From NCBI GenBank assembly GCA_032207245.1, contig CM063498.1, positions 59,572,198-59,636,197 on the forward strand: a stretch of 64,000 nt of DNA, in the 5' to 3' direction. Origin of the DNA: Pardosa pseudoannulata. Taxonomy: Eukaryota; Arthropoda; Arachnida; Araneae; Lycosidae. Positions 24,466-37,289 of this stretch are shown here, piece by piece. Under the pieces are notes generated by a model, which saw nothing but the letters and a program-made list of their open reading frames with translations, made no database searches and was not told the DNA's origin. A program made the translations under genes and the position numbers. Each line of letters starts with the position of its first letter. The stretch's first letter is position 1.

Positions 24466-25291
24466 AATCATTTGAAAAACAACATTAACTAAAATAAAGT
24501 GCTTCTTCCTACAGAGTCGGTTTAAAATAAAAGATTTATTTAGTTCCAGTTCTTAAGATTAAACAAAAACTATTAAGCATTTTAAAAAGATGTTCTGTAT
24601 TCTTTCAAGGCTTTCGGTTATTTTAAGCTTAGTATTGATTTCTTATAAGTTAATCGATTATTTCTATCTTTATTTGTTTCATTGAACATCGTTATGATTT
24701 TCGGTGAGATATTTCAGATTTTATCACCCATGACATCTTAAAGTCAAGGATAAAAGAGAGAGATCTCCGGATTTTAAAGAACTATCCTTTCTCCCACCTG
24801 ATGATTAACGATTCTTTGAGACTGCTCGAAATTGCTTCCAATTAATTTGGGTTAAGAAAAAGACACCTTGTCCTAATGCTCTAGAGGCCAAAGACCTCAA
24901 CCTCGAATTGCAACCGTCAGCCTTGAACTTTTGGATCAGCAGGGGCCTATCTTAATACGTGATTTCCGAAATCGTGTTTTCCGTACCCATAATCACAGTG
25001 AGTAATCTTGAGGTTTGGCTCGCCCATCAAGCGCCGGTATTCGGCCAAATGAGGCATCTCGGGGGGAGAACATTTCGCCTGGGAAAGGTAAGACACATAC
25101 CGTTTGGCAGTGGTGACACCTCTATTTGTACAGATGAACTCCAGAAGAAAGACAATGAAATAGGTATGTTTACAGATTAAATAAAATATTAAATACAGTT
25201 CCAGATTTTTGTCAGTTTCCACGACGAGTTCCTTCCCCACATTTATAAATAAGGTTCATACGTAGTTGTAATACATTTTATATACACAGGG
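24466..25291. other. Gene-free intergenic DNA
   Basis: 24,990-25,110 has a GC-richer stretch (CATCAAGCGCCGGTATTCGG) with short frames on both strands and no recognisable domain. Confidence 0.5.
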
Positions 25292-25299
25292 GTTATACA

Positions 25300-25964
25300 C
25301 AGGGCCCGACTAAGATACTTTTGTGCCCAGGGTACAATTCAATTTTTGTACCCTCCACCCCATGCAAATTTATAGCGACAAGTTATTATCATAATTACAG
25401 TCATATAAAAATTATAACATTTAATTAGCCAACATATTTAAGAAGTTAGCATTAAAGTAATATTCAAAATCAAAAACACCAAATTTTCATTTTACGTAAT
25501 CATTATCTCTGTTTAGTCATGCTAAAAATTATGGATTTTTAAAGACCTAGAGTGACCCACTCTTTTTATTTTTACCTTGTCACACTCACAAGCTCTGTGG
25601 TGCAGAAAATAAATAATAATAGAATTAAAAATAATTTAAATTGATGAGATGATTTAATGGTTTATAGTGGTACGTTGCTAATAATCTGTCTTATAAATAT
25701 GCAATAACCCATAGGATAACCCATAGCACCAGGTTCGTTGAGGGAATTAATTATCAGGTATATAGCAGTAAAATTAAAGTAAATAGGAAACAATAGAGTT
25801 CATGACAAACACAATTACCTCGTACAATAATTTATTAAAACTTAACGATGGTAGCGTAAGTTTGCAATTTTTCCCCACTTAATATGTGTTTCAAGCACTC
25901 GACTAAATTTTCGTACCCCATAAAATTTTCGTGCCTTAAGTGCCAGTGCAATAATCAGGCCCTG
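25300..25964. mobile_element. Non-autonomous hAT element, family B, perfect 8-bp target duplication
   Basis: 665 bp with ends CAGGGCCCGACTAAG and ATCAGGCCCTG, flanked by perfect gttataca (25292-25299 and 25965-25972). The interior is AT-rich, with repeated GTACCC/TTCGTGCC motifs near both ends and no coding signal. Confidence 0.92.
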
Positions 25965-26070
25965 GTTATACAGCAGAAAGCACTTGGTCTTTCCTCTATC
26001 GCACGTTCGATCGAAGATATGTTCCTGAAGACCAATGCATGGGGATATTAGGGTGCACAGTAGCGAATGG

Positions 26071-26232
26071 GTTGGTTGGTTTTGAACGCTACGGTGTACT
26101 GTTTTTCTAAATGAGAGCTAACGAGATCGGGATACATTGCTTAAAGTCGATTCCGAATGGTTACAATCATTCATGTCAGAAGTGAGATTTGTACCCTCGA
26201 ATTCCAGTACTCAAGAGAGCCCGTTATCCTGT
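26071..26232 (-). mobile_element. tRNA-derived SINE copy, decayed
   Basis: The plus strand shows GCTACGGTGTACTGTTTTTC, ATTGCTTAAAGTCGATTCCG and CTCGAATTCCAGTACTC, aligning with the family end to end. The B box is damaged. Confidence 0.8.
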
Positions 26233-27390
26233 GTGTGTGTAAAATTTTTACACAATTAAATTATTTTAATTTGTAATTACTGTTATATTATGTGACAATT
26301 TTTTGCGGTTTAATACCTAAAAGATAACTTTTCCCATCGTTTAGTAAAATATCCATTCTAGTTCTAAATCCTATTGACCCTGTTGGCGAGCGCCAAGTCA
26401 TCAAGCCATACTTTTATCCATTCCGCTTACCTCACATAACCATCTTATATAAAATATTTGCACATGTGCTTATGTTATTAGCGTCCCCCACGTGATCTCG
26501 TTTAAAATTTCTAATTGGATAACTAACTCCGTCCCAATGAGCTTAAAATATAATTTTGTGACTTTTTGGAAGAGACCACCTACAAAATGAGTAAGTCTTT
26601 GATCTCATCTCTCTTCTCACTTTCGACACTTTCAGCGGCACGCAGCATGGAATAACGAGCTATACAGAACTACATAACAACCATTTTCAGATGTAACTAA
26701 CTGAATTAAACATTTACTAACAACATCCCAAAACCCCTTATCTTTCAACAAAGTTCAGCTGATAGAAAATATCTAAAAATTAGTTAGAAATATACTTTAG
26801 AACTGAATTCAGATAATTGTATAGGCATCTAAAGATTAAAAAAGGCAATATATGTAACTTGCTATATAATAATAGTCTAAGTTATCTATCCGCCTGTCCT
26901 CGAATTTATGAAGCGGTTGTACCTGGAATGGATACCATATTGGATTCTTGATGAGTTAGGGTTAGCAACGTTTGAAATCCACCCTTTCCCCCCTATTCTA
27001 GCCTTTAATGCAATTATTTTAAGCCCTATGTTCCCCAGTTAAGAGCAGGTGATTAAATTTATCTATTTGTCACTAATAATTAGGTAAAATTAACATTTTT
27101 TCTAACATTATTACGTCATTCCTTTAACCATCTCATATAATCCTTTCTTATTTTAAATTTAAATATCGTCTGCATTATTTTCATGAATTTTTTCCCTGAA
27201 CTTAGATATTACGTGAAAAAAGTTTAGCATAAACCAATTTACCTAAGAAATAATGATAAAAAATAATGTATATAATTATTATATTAGCAATTAAAATTGA
27301 AGCAACCAGTTATGTTTGATAAGACTAACAGGGTAATTAATTACATAAGTACTACTATAAAATCATTTAAATGCTCATTGCTATTATTTC

Positions 27391-27436
<46 letters not shown>

Positions 27437-28263
27437 CCAAAAGTAAAGAAAAAAATCTCTTAGAAATAATATGCTAGTTCTTAAATAGCCGCTGTTGAAA
27501 AAATAAATGTAAACATTGTTAAAATGATTTCTTCCCAAAGTTCCCAAAATTCCCTTGTTTATTCCCAACCCTTCAAAATTCCGGGTTTTTTACATCTCTA
27601 CTCCAGGGTACTTTACAATACTGGAAAATTAAAAGTTTTACTGATCCCGTCATAAAACGGGCCATATGCTAGTAGATAACACTGATAAATTTGTAGTGTT
27701 ACACTACCTGGACAATATCAAAGCGATATTTCTGTGCTCTATTATAATCAAATTTCTAACCCGAGGCGATTTTATAATCATAATGATCCTTTTGATAGAT
27801 CTTTAAAGATATGTTAGAAGACTTGCTTCAAGTCCAGGGACGCACTAACAATATAGGTGTTAAATATAAAAGCTCAGCTAAAAATGAAAGGCATAACAAC
27901 TATTAATGCAGCTGATAAAGATATTGCTTTAGAAAAAGGAAAACTAGTTCCTATTGTTTCGTCCAGTAAATGATGAGATCGTCAAATTGCTGCCGTCCCC
28001 AAAGCAGAGAATACAGAGATCTTATCGAAACTTAATCATTGTTCATTACTAATATACGTTAATATTAAAGAAACAAAAACATCAAATATTATTTATGACA
28101 TACTTAATCTTCATCTATCATTATTTTAAAAAAGAATTTTTGCAACAAGACAAAGTTGAGAAGCTCGTACAGACCTTATCATTCAGCCTTAATTTTTTTT
28201 AATCCAATAGCGTCCCATTTTAGGGACAAGTTTATTTTGGGAGTATACAAAAGGATGGTCTGT
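26233..28263. other. Gene-free intergenic DNA
   Basis: Ordinary AT-rich sequence with one TA microsatellite. No gene seen. Confidence 0.6.
27395..27435. repeat. (TA)n microsatellite
   Basis: About 20 TA units. Confidence 0.95.
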
Positions 28264-28271
28264 GTTTGAGA

Positions 28272-28912
28272 CAATGCCGTAGGCAAGGGAGGGGATTTAG
28301 GGGACCGATCCCTCCCCGAAATTCCAAAATTCTAAAAAGCAGCTTCGTAGAAAGAAAATTGACCATGTGTGCGAGTGTGTCATCTGCCTAGATTTGCAGA
28401 GACAAAAGTGTTCTCAGAAAGAGACCGCTACGACCATAAATGTCTTGCAGGGCAGCAGGCTTTTATCTACTCCCCACTTTTTTGCCCTATGGTCTCAAGA
28501 TCATTTTCCGTAATCTATTGTAGATCGTCTTTCTGTCTGCTGTACTCCATGGTGAGTATTTTGAGACAAATCTTTTAAAATACCTTCAATTTTTTTTATG
28601 TTAGACTAGATTTTAATATATAGCTAAATGGGATAGAAATTTAAACGAATAAATATAAAAAATGGTTTTTAATGTCAATTTTACTATTGATTCTATTGTG
28701 CAGATGTTTCATTACTCGCTTCTAAGCCTTAAATTTGTTAATTATATCCTTTTATAATCATTTTGCTACTATAAAACCACATTGTATTATGGTACTCATT
28801 AGGGGTATACATACATAAGAAAACCTGTAGTTTTACTGAAGTATCATTCATAAAAAAGACAATGTCTTTCCCCTTGGTCCCCCTCCGAACATGTTTTTTG
28901 GCTACGGTATTG
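28272..28912 (-). mobile_element. Non-autonomous hAT element, family A, copy 2, perfect 8-bp target duplication
   Basis: 641 bp, ends CAATGCCGTAGG and CTACGGTATTG, flanked by perfect gtttgaga repeats (28264-28271 and 28913-28920). The left end is the reverse complement of the right end of copy 1 over at least 120 bp (GTGTCATCTGCCTAG, GACAAAAGTG shared). Its other end matches the left end of copy 1 (GTTCGGAGGGGGAC against TTTCGGAGGGGGAC). More diverged ends suggest it is older or mutated at the tips. Confidence 0.92.
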
Positions 28913-29036
28913 GTTTGAGAAGAACATTTATGAACTGTATCGCTCATTTAAAGAACGAAATGTGGTTAATTACAGATAAGCCACTTAATAAGGATGGAGG
29001 AAGTCGCACCGTCAAAACAAATCTTAAACTCAAGAA

Positions 29037-29215
29037 CCGAACGATGGACGAATGGTTAGGGTGCTGATCTTCGGTACCGCAGTTCGTGGGTTTGAATCCT
29101 ACTGTAATATGGATGTTCGTAACTGTTCGGAATCGGCTTTAAGCAGTAGGTCCCGCTCTCATTAGCCCTCGTGTTACAAAAGAATAGACCGTAGCGCTCC
29201 AGACTAAACAAAACC
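29037..29215 (+). mobile_element. tRNA-derived SINE copy
   Basis: Starts CCGAACGATGGACGAATGG and carries GGGTTTGAATCC (B box), CGGAATCGGCTTTAAGCAG and CTCATTAGCCCTCGTG. Nearly full length and CpG-rich. No clear target duplication was seen. Confidence 0.88.
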
Positions 29216-29419
29216 TTAAATGCCAGATCAATTGGTACACGAGGATGAGGTCGACCAAATTTACATTGGGTATATGATCTTGAGAAAAACCTTCTAATTC
29301 TGACAAAAAAAAAAAAAAAAAAGACTGGGGAGATTTTTGGCAAAACAAATATTGCTCTGGATAAGATTTTTTTGAGAAGGACAAGACCCATCCAAGACTG
29401 ACGAACCATTGAGGAAAGA

Positions 29420-29680
29420 AAAGATAGTTGGTAGAATTTTTGTGCTTTCTCGGGACGAATTTTCTTTATCCACAAAGGTAAACGGCAATCCTTTACATAA
29501 TCTACAAAAGTTTTGAGTATCTGCTTATTATTTATAATTTTGTCATTAACATTTTATCATTTCGATCCTCTCAGATAAATCCGTTTTTTTCGGCAGATAC
29601 ATTGACTGAAATCATGACAAAAACTTTATTTTAAAGCTTCACTTTACACTCAAGATGATCATCAATGAATTGAAATGACG
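29420..29680 (+). repeat. Interspersed repeat also present at 50,745
   Basis: GGCAATCCTTT, GTTTTGAGTATCTGCTTATT, ATTTTGTCATT and ATGACAAAAACTTTATTTT, then TTCACTTTACA, align in order with 50,745-50,935. Family unknown. Confidence 0.6.
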
Positions 29681-30569
29681 CCGACCTTAATGGTTTAAGT
29701 CACCTCAAGTAGCAGGAACTGCACAATCATAATAATCGAATAATTCAATCTTTATTTTTCCACGAGGTATCGAGTGGATTAGGGCTTCCGAATACAGCTC
29801 GGTAATAAGATACGTTCCGAACGGAGGCACCTAAATACTAAGGAATGATCCTGATCTCAATTCACAAAGAATAAGATTTAAAGCTGCTCTCATTTGTTTT
29901 TACAAAACGGTGTCCATACCCTCTAATAGCAGAATATTAGAGAATAAGACAATAATGGATTACAGTTAATCACTGGTAAATTTCCGTACAATTTACATAA
30001 TGTATTAAAATCGGGATTAAGATATCTATTTTTCCGATTCGAAATGTCAGCCATAAAACAATTGTCTCAATATCCGCAGTAACAGAAAACATGGTGTCGA
30101 TGTTTCTCCTTAGGAAATATTTATAACCCAGTACTTTTAAAGATTTTCTTTCAAATATCCCATATGATATAATCAATAACAAATTCTGAATAATTTGTTG
30201 ATTATAGGACAACAAAAAAATCTACTAATGAATTGGGCTTTTGTGGAACAATTGGAGATTTCAGTTAAAAGGATAGAAAAGAAATTCAAAATCTGTTTCC
30301 CCATAAAAAAGCACACGGAAATTTTACAAGCTATCCCATTTTAATTAAGAGAAAAGGAATAATATTCATTATCTGTCCTATTGTAAAAAGTGGGAAAAAG
30401 TGTTATGTACCGAAAAATAAGTTACGTGAAATTCACAGTATATTTCTAAAAATGTAAATGCTACTTAAGCAGTATTTTTTGTGAACTGATGGAAAATAAT
30501 GCAACTGTTGATGGAAGAAACTGAGAAGAACAATGGTTAGGAGGGAAGTATATAACAATACACAGTCAA

Positions 30570-30850
30570 CTCTTGATATGATGACTTTATGTCTCATTCC
30601 CGCTTATCCCGAAGTCTCAATTACACTAATGAAATTCAACACAAAGTTTTTTCTCGAAATTTAGTTCGCTTATGTTGAGGTTTCAAGAACCGTTTTGAGT
30701 AGTAACTTCCGAAAAGACTGAAGAAAAGGTGCATTTACTTGAGGCTGCTGAAAAAAAAAATTCAAATATTAAGAAAACGCCTAAAGAATGGAATATTGGC
30801 AAATCCGTTGGCAAAAGTATCCAACAGTAGGAAGACCCTTGAACATTTCT
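30570..30850. repeat. Possible pogo/Tigger 5' end fragment
   Basis: ACAGTCAACTCTTGATATGA resembles the CAGTCAACTCTCGAT type of pogo-group terminus. A-rich sequence follows, with stop-ridden translation and no partner end. Confidence 0.3.
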
Positions 30851-30972
30851 GAATCAAGCGTAGTTCTAATTTTGTAATGTTTGAAAAAAAAATTTTTTTT
30901 TCCTTTGTCTACATATTTAAAAAACTACTTTGAAATTTCGAAACTACTATCAGAGTACAAAGCATGAAGTAC

Positions 30973-31062
30973 GGATAGCAGGGAAAAAGCAAATGAAGAT
31001 TGAATAGCTTTCGCATAAGGGTTTGATATCTCAACATAAAATATACGAGTTTTCTATATTGA
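30973..31062 (+). repeat. Direct repeat, copy 1
   Basis: GGATAGCAGGGAAAAAGCAA, TTTGATATCTCAACATAAAA and TATACGAGTTTTC recur at 31,335 in the same orientation with about 85% identity by eye. Confidence 0.8.
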
Positions 31063-31334
31063 TGAAACTCTTTAATTTTAATAAGCAATCTAGGACAGTT
31101 CAACTTATCGTAGACAAGAGTATAATAAATTAAAAAATTACAATTTTTTAAAAATTAAACTAACAGAAACTTTTTTCCCTGCGTATACGTAATTTCAGCC
31201 TGCCGATTGAATCCTAAATCGTTATTTCAAGGTATATTATATGACAGTTACACTAACCGATTAATCATTTTTATTCGCGAACTTATACCCAGAACCATAT
31301 TTAATTATTTGTATAAAATTGACTTTTTGTAGCG

Positions 31335-31426
31335 TAAGGATAGCAGGGAAAAAAGCAAATGAATATTGAATACCTTCGCCATAAGAGTTTGATACCTCAA
31401 CATGAAATATACGATTTTTCTCGATA
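31335..31426 (+). repeat. Direct repeat, copy 2
   Basis: GGATAGCAGGGAAAAAAGCA, TTTGATACCTCAACATGAAA and TATACGATTTTTC match copy 1 about 360 bp upstream. Confidence 0.8.
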
Positions 31427-32399
31427 TCTCAAACTTCTCAAATATCGTGGATATTTTTCTCGGAGCTCCGACCAGCCTAAAGGATCAGATTCAAAGCAAA
31501 TTAATAAATATTTATACAATTCAATACCTCAAGCACAGAATACTATGTTTGCCTCATCTTTTGATGGTAACAAATCATATCTACAATGAACCTTGTCAAG
31601 AATTCTATAGGGAAATAGGTTGAAATGGCAGATGCAATGACGCAACTAGAATTTTTTCTTGGGGAAAGGGGAAGACCAATATTTAAATTATACATCAAGA
31701 GATTTAAAGGTTTTTGAACGCACAACTAGAAATAAAAATCGAATACTTCCCTTATCCACAGTCGATTTCCAAGTTGCTCTCACAGCGCAGTTGTATTTAA
31801 GTTTGCACAATAATGTCAATAAAAATTACTTGATAAAATGAAGCTACACGTATCACCTCAGTAAATATTTTTTAGGATCTTTACTTCAATTTTTTTTTCT
31901 ACCACAATTTGTTAATTCACTAAAATATCTTTTGAGGGTTCTATTTTTGTCAATCATGACTACAAAGGCACAAATCAATTAACCGAATTCAGAGAAGCAA
32001 AGCGCACTACATTAAGTTTCAAATTGAATTGCGTTTACAATTACTTCTTGGTTCTCAAGACTATGCCCAGAATGTGAAACTGGCTGAGGACTCACTAAAC
32101 CAATATTCATTTAGGAAACCTTTAGGCAAAGAATAAAGGCAGTGTTTTAGTAATATTCTATTACAGATTCAGCCGCCGCTGGTCAGCAGGCAGTTCAAAC
32201 ACTTCCTCTGTATGAAAATTGCTTTAACTCGGACAATCAACAGTTCTTTAAAAAAAAAAAAAAAAAAAAAAAAGCAAACTACTTCCGGGCCTGACTCCTG
32301 CCCGTGACTGCGCCACTGGGCATTTAGCATCACTTCTAAGAATATGTATATTGCAATTCGCAAGGACTTGCTTTAGTAACGACAGCATAATATTCTACT
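31427..32399. other. Gene-free DNA leading to the CpG boundary
   Basis: The last CpG-rich part before the drop (GCCGCCGCTGG, GCCCGTGACTGCGCC, AACGACAGC near 32,380). No gene seen. Confidence 0.55.
32250..32330 (-). repeat. Poly-A run and hAT-like terminus at the CpG boundary
   Basis: A run of about 23 A is followed by GCGCCACTGGGC, whose complement CAGTGGCGC resembles hAT ends. No partner terminus or target duplication was found. Confidence 0.3.
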
Positions 32400-32421
32400 C
32401 ATGCTATATTTCTGTATTTTT

Positions 32422-32427
32422 TTTATT
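32422..32427 (-). terminator. Candidate distal polyadenylation signal at the CpG boundary
   Basis: AATAAA on the minus strand, 20-40 bp before the point where CpG content rises sharply. The sequence beyond it on the minus strand has a T/G-richer stretch. The coincidence with the boundary is suggestive; the hexamer itself is common here. Confidence 0.25.
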
Positions 32428-35007
32428 CATCTCCATTTACTTACAAAAAACAAAATAAATTCTTCTCTTAATTACAAACTCATAACGGCATTATTTTTTC
32501 ATTTATAATTTACTCATAGGCCTACAACATTTATAACACTTTACTGTGCACTACTGAAATATAAATTTTGAAGTTATATTAATAGAAAAGGTCTAAAATA
32601 AAAAAATTAAATAAAATCATGCGATGCAAGGTGAATTTTTAGAGCAATAATAAATATTAAAATAGCCATGTTTCAAAACTTAGAATTTTCCCTTTGGAAC
32701 TGGGCAATCAACATTTCACCAATATAACTTCAGAATGTAAAGTAGTACATATATCTCATTAAACCAAAATAAGTGACATTATTTTGGTCTGATGGGACAA
32801 ACCGTATTTTGTGCTTTAATAGTACAAATATGAAGACAATGTATTTTTAGTGTTTTTATAGTTTAACAGAAAAAAAGGCCACACATATAACAATGTAATT
32901 TTTTACTCTCTATTTCACACAATTTTACATAATAAACTAATATCCACACATTTTTGGGAACAATATAAAGCTGCATTTTACATGACTGACATTTTCAAAT
33001 TATTAAAACCGGTTTCCCATAACCAACTTTTAAATATAATAAAAATGAATACTGAAATAAAAAAAATTAACCAGATTCATCCATAAAAAAAATCTAACAG
33101 TATTCTTGCATAGCAAAAACAATAATTATCACAAAAACTGCATGCCTTCTAAAAACTCAACGACAGCAAGTACAGCAAAGTAAAAATGATGCAGTAGTCA
33201 AAATTAAAAACAAGACAACGAAAAAAAAAATCCTTACATTTCACATTTAGGAAAGGCAAATAATCAACACATTTCGAAATAAACAGATTCAAATTTAATT
33301 TTAAATTATTGCATTTAAAAGAAAAAGCTCCCAAACTATGTACATTAGGATTATTTCATTCCTTACATTTTTTTAAACAGTAGCAAAATCATGCATTCCT
33401 GAACATCTTTGAGCAGTATATAAAAAAGCTCCTGTTAAAATGTCAGCTATAAAAACAGCACTGTGATTCAAAACCTCAAAACTCAGAGGTTTTCAATGCA
33501 ACCTGGTAAAGATTGGTACTATTGAACACTATGGAGTATTTGATAAAGTTGGGAGAAATCGTAATGTGAATTCTACTTGGGAATATGATTTTACGCTACA
33601 TACTAAACTCAAAAGTAGACTCAAACTCTAATTATAAAATAACTTTTACAAGTTAGAATTTGTTCAACAGTACGCTCCTAATGGATGACTAAAATTGTAA
33701 ATTACAGTCATTCCTCAACAGCTGTTTTCGAAATTCATCAAATCAATTATGAACACAGATCGTGGACATAGTTGATATACTCATATGGCATAATCAAATA
33801 CAGAATCTGCACAGAACGATAACTTTTAAAATATTATAACATCTTAAACATTCTTAAGGGAAAAAAATTTTTTTTTTTTTTAGTGTTTAAGAGGTTTAAA
33901 TATTGATAAAACTTTATTTTTTTTTATTAAAAAAAATTATTAACTTTATTTAGAAATATCTCAAAGCATAAGCATTTTCTTAAATATTTCCACTACAAAG
34001 TACATTTTAAATACATCTGGTCTGTTCATATTTTGAAATGATTAATCTAACTGATTTAACAATTTCATCTATAATTTAAAGAATAGGTATGTGTAGCAAA
34101 ATTTCCAAAGCAATACATACTTATAAAATCTAAACTAGCAATTCAGCTAATTTAGAATAAGTAAAATTCTTAGATTTGAAGACAAAAACTTAAAATGAAG
34201 ATATTATAAGATTATAAATCGCTTGGGGCATTGAAAAAGAACAAAGGCATGCCATAGAGCATATTCACAGCTGTAAAGGAATGACTGGCTACAATAAATG
34301 TTGGAAAGGGCAACTTCATTTCATACAAGCATACACCATTAAGAACTTAAGTGAGATGTATAACAATATAAAATAAAATAATGTTTAATGTATACATCTC
34401 TTATATTAAAGCATCCAGCAAAGAACTATAAACTGTTTGAGCGAATAATTTTTAAACTCAATATTAAATATAAATCATAGATGCAGAATGGCTAAAAAAT
34501 AATAAACATTTCAAAAGAAGTAACAGATTTGACAATTACAACTATGTAACTTTAATACCGATGAAAGGGATATTGATTTGTGAGCATTAAATATTGCATT
34601 GTAATAGCATTCAATTGCACAAAGCTTAGAAACAGCAAATACTGCTGAAACTCTGTTTTGTTCTCAAAGTCAGGAAAGCACATTGTTTTGGACTTCTCTG
34701 AATGACAGAAATTTGTTTCCAAACAGCAGGACGGAGAATTACATCTCAGTAGTGGAAAAATATTCTCACAAGCTGCAACATTTCTGATTGTGAGCAATAG
34801 AATGCAAAATGGCAGGCTTAAAGCTATAGCAAAAAGGATGGTGCAAGTTTGTTCTGACTGGCAATTGAAACTAAATCATAGATAAGAAAATAATTTGATA
34901 CACAACTTAATGTTCAGCACTATTTCCTAAATAATTAATACTGTATAACTGCTGCATCTAGTTAAAAGAATGTTCCTAATAATAACAAAACACTTTTAGC
35001 AGCTATA

Positions 35008-35556
35008 CAAGGGGATATCAATAAGTAATGCACATGTAAATTTTCTTTTCAATAATAAATTGTTTAGTTAAAATGTGAATGATTAAAATAGAGGTTGAAA
35101 CTGCCTGTATCCAATGCTACAGAGATGTCTGTGATTGTACTTACTGGTAGCTTGTGATAGTCACTATTAAAATGATGTTTATGATTAAATCATCCACTTT
35201 GGAGAAGCAATGGAAAGTGATAAAATTTCTTTTAGAAAAAGGAAAGAATTGGAGAAAATCATTTGGAACTGGTGGGCATTTACAGGTCACACTAATGTAA
35301 GAAGATGGTGTAAATTGTTTGAAGGTGGCCTAATCTCAAACAGACTATGTGATATAGGCTCTATTCTCTGCTGACGATGATTTTTTGGAATTTTCAAATT
35401 GATCTAGCGCTGGGACAATTGCATCAACACGAATAGCACTTACATCAAATACTAATACATTTGTAATACTTGCAATTTAAAATTTGATATTTTCCTCAAC
35501 AGCATTCTTTATAATTGAGTTTAAAATTATGTGCACTACTTATTGGTACAGCCTCA
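35008..35556 (+). mobile_element. Mariner element, internally deleted, CpG-depleted
   Basis: Inverted ends CAAGGGGATATCAATAAGTA and complement TGAGGCTGTACCAATAAGTA, both continuing (A/G)TGCACAT, flanked by TA (35006-35007, 35557-35558). Inside are pieces of mariner transposase: EKQWKVIKFLLEKGK, NVRRWCKLFEGG (N-terminal helix-turn-helix) and RWDNCINTNSTY (near the C-terminus), with frame breaks and the middle missing. Length 549 bp against about 1.3 kb for a full element. Confidence 0.88.
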
Positions 35557-36803
35557 TAAAATAACAGGATAAGAAATGTTGGTTACATCTAAAACCCAGA
35601 GTAGCACTTTTAATGAAAAAAGAAAGTAATAGATTGAAGGATAAAGAGTAGTTAATTTGTTATATTATAAAGGTAATAGAGTAATAGTTAAATAATTTAT
35701 ACTTCTGATCTCAGATCAGACTATAACATTCACAATTAAACTGCAAACTGCTTGTTTTAAACGTCTAAAAAAATTTCAACATGTAAAACAAATATAAAAA
35801 ACTTGAAAGTAAAAATTGATATCAACTTATTTCCAACATCATGCAAAGGACATAGATTTAGTCAATTAAAATATTAGCTACAAATTTTTAACAATTTTCA
35901 TGACTAAAGTTTTTTTTAAATGAAAATTTTCTCTCTACTTATCTACAAAATTATAAATCAGAAAATTGCATTAAAAAGTCTTTACAATCTGTACTTATTT
36001 TATACATGCATGAATAAAGTATTATCTAAAAAGCATTTATTTAAATCAAATAAGAGTATTCTTAATAAAAATGTTAACATACTGTTCATTTGAAGAACTT
36101 TTACAGTAAATTATAGAAACAATTTTAAATACTACTGAATCTAATGAAGATTTATAGAATTAATATTAATAAGTGAAGCTATTTTCAAGAAATCACTAAT
36201 GTCTTTTACAAGTCATGAAACTCAAACAAATGGTTTGATTTGCATGTGCGCATTTTAACAAGCATTTACAGTTTAATATAGAGTTTTAGAATACAATTCT
36301 GAAATAGCATCCATGTAAAATATACATGTGTCATTATGAAAAGTGTATAAAATACCTAAAACAAATGCACAGGAAATATTGTTACAATAGCACCCTAAAT
36401 AACTTGTAAGGTTTTAACCTTGAGAAAGAATTTTAAACATCTGAAGGAATAATGAATGACGCTGTATTTATATGAGTATATATAAACATTGCAATTGAAA
36501 CATAAGGATTGTCAAACCATCATATGTATTATTTTAATAAACTTGGATTTTTTTTTGTTTTATAGATTCTAATTTAACGATTCATTTACAGTTAGTTTTC
36601 TTTTTATACAATGCAATGATCTTAATATATTAAGATTTCTCTATGAAATATGTTTTCATGACAAAATTATTTCAAATGAGAATTTTGAGTAAAGAATATA
36701 GAAACCATAACAAAAATTGATATGGGTAACAAAATTCAGTAAAGGCTCAAATTACACCAATAGGATAAATAATTATTCAAAAGATAAATCTTATTCAGTT
36801 GAG

Positions 36804-36809
<6 letters not shown>

Positions 36810-36838
<29 letters not shown>
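36810..36838. repeat. Poly-A run of about 29
   Basis: Uninterrupted A tract in the tract downstream of DLG5; on the transcribed strand it is poly-U. Confidence 0.95.
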
Positions 36839-36840
<2 letters not shown>

Positions 36841-37289
36841 TAATTTTTTTAATAATAATTTGAAGTTTTAAGCCTTTTTTTCAATAATTTAGAAAAAATG
36901 TCTTTTTTTATTTTTACAATTTCAATATTAAATTTTCTAGACTAAAATTTTCTAACCATTTAAGTTGTGGCATATATGAGTGAGCTATTTTTATTGTCCT
37001 ATACACTGATTAATTAAAATACATATTAAACAATAAAATAAACTTTAAAAACAGAAGAAATTTATCTTAAATATGTTCATTCCAAAAATAGAATTTGCAA
37101 CAAAAATGTAAAAAACAATTGTATTAATATTAAAACTAAAGCATATATGTATATATTTATTCCAAACAATAATTCAATAACTACCTTGTATTTTTTAACT
37201 TTAGGTAAATAAGTTGCATAATGTAACCAAGAAGTTAAAACTCAGAAAAACTTAATCCTATGCATCATGTACAATTGTATTACTTAAAC

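Noticed and set aside
24947..25240. Overlapping frames on both strands at 24.95-25.24 kb
   Set aside because: Mirror frames in a GC-richer patch without recognisable domains.
32160..32330. Complete hAT MITE at the CpG boundary
   Set aside because: Only one CAGTGGCG-type end was found; no partner end or 8-bp duplication.
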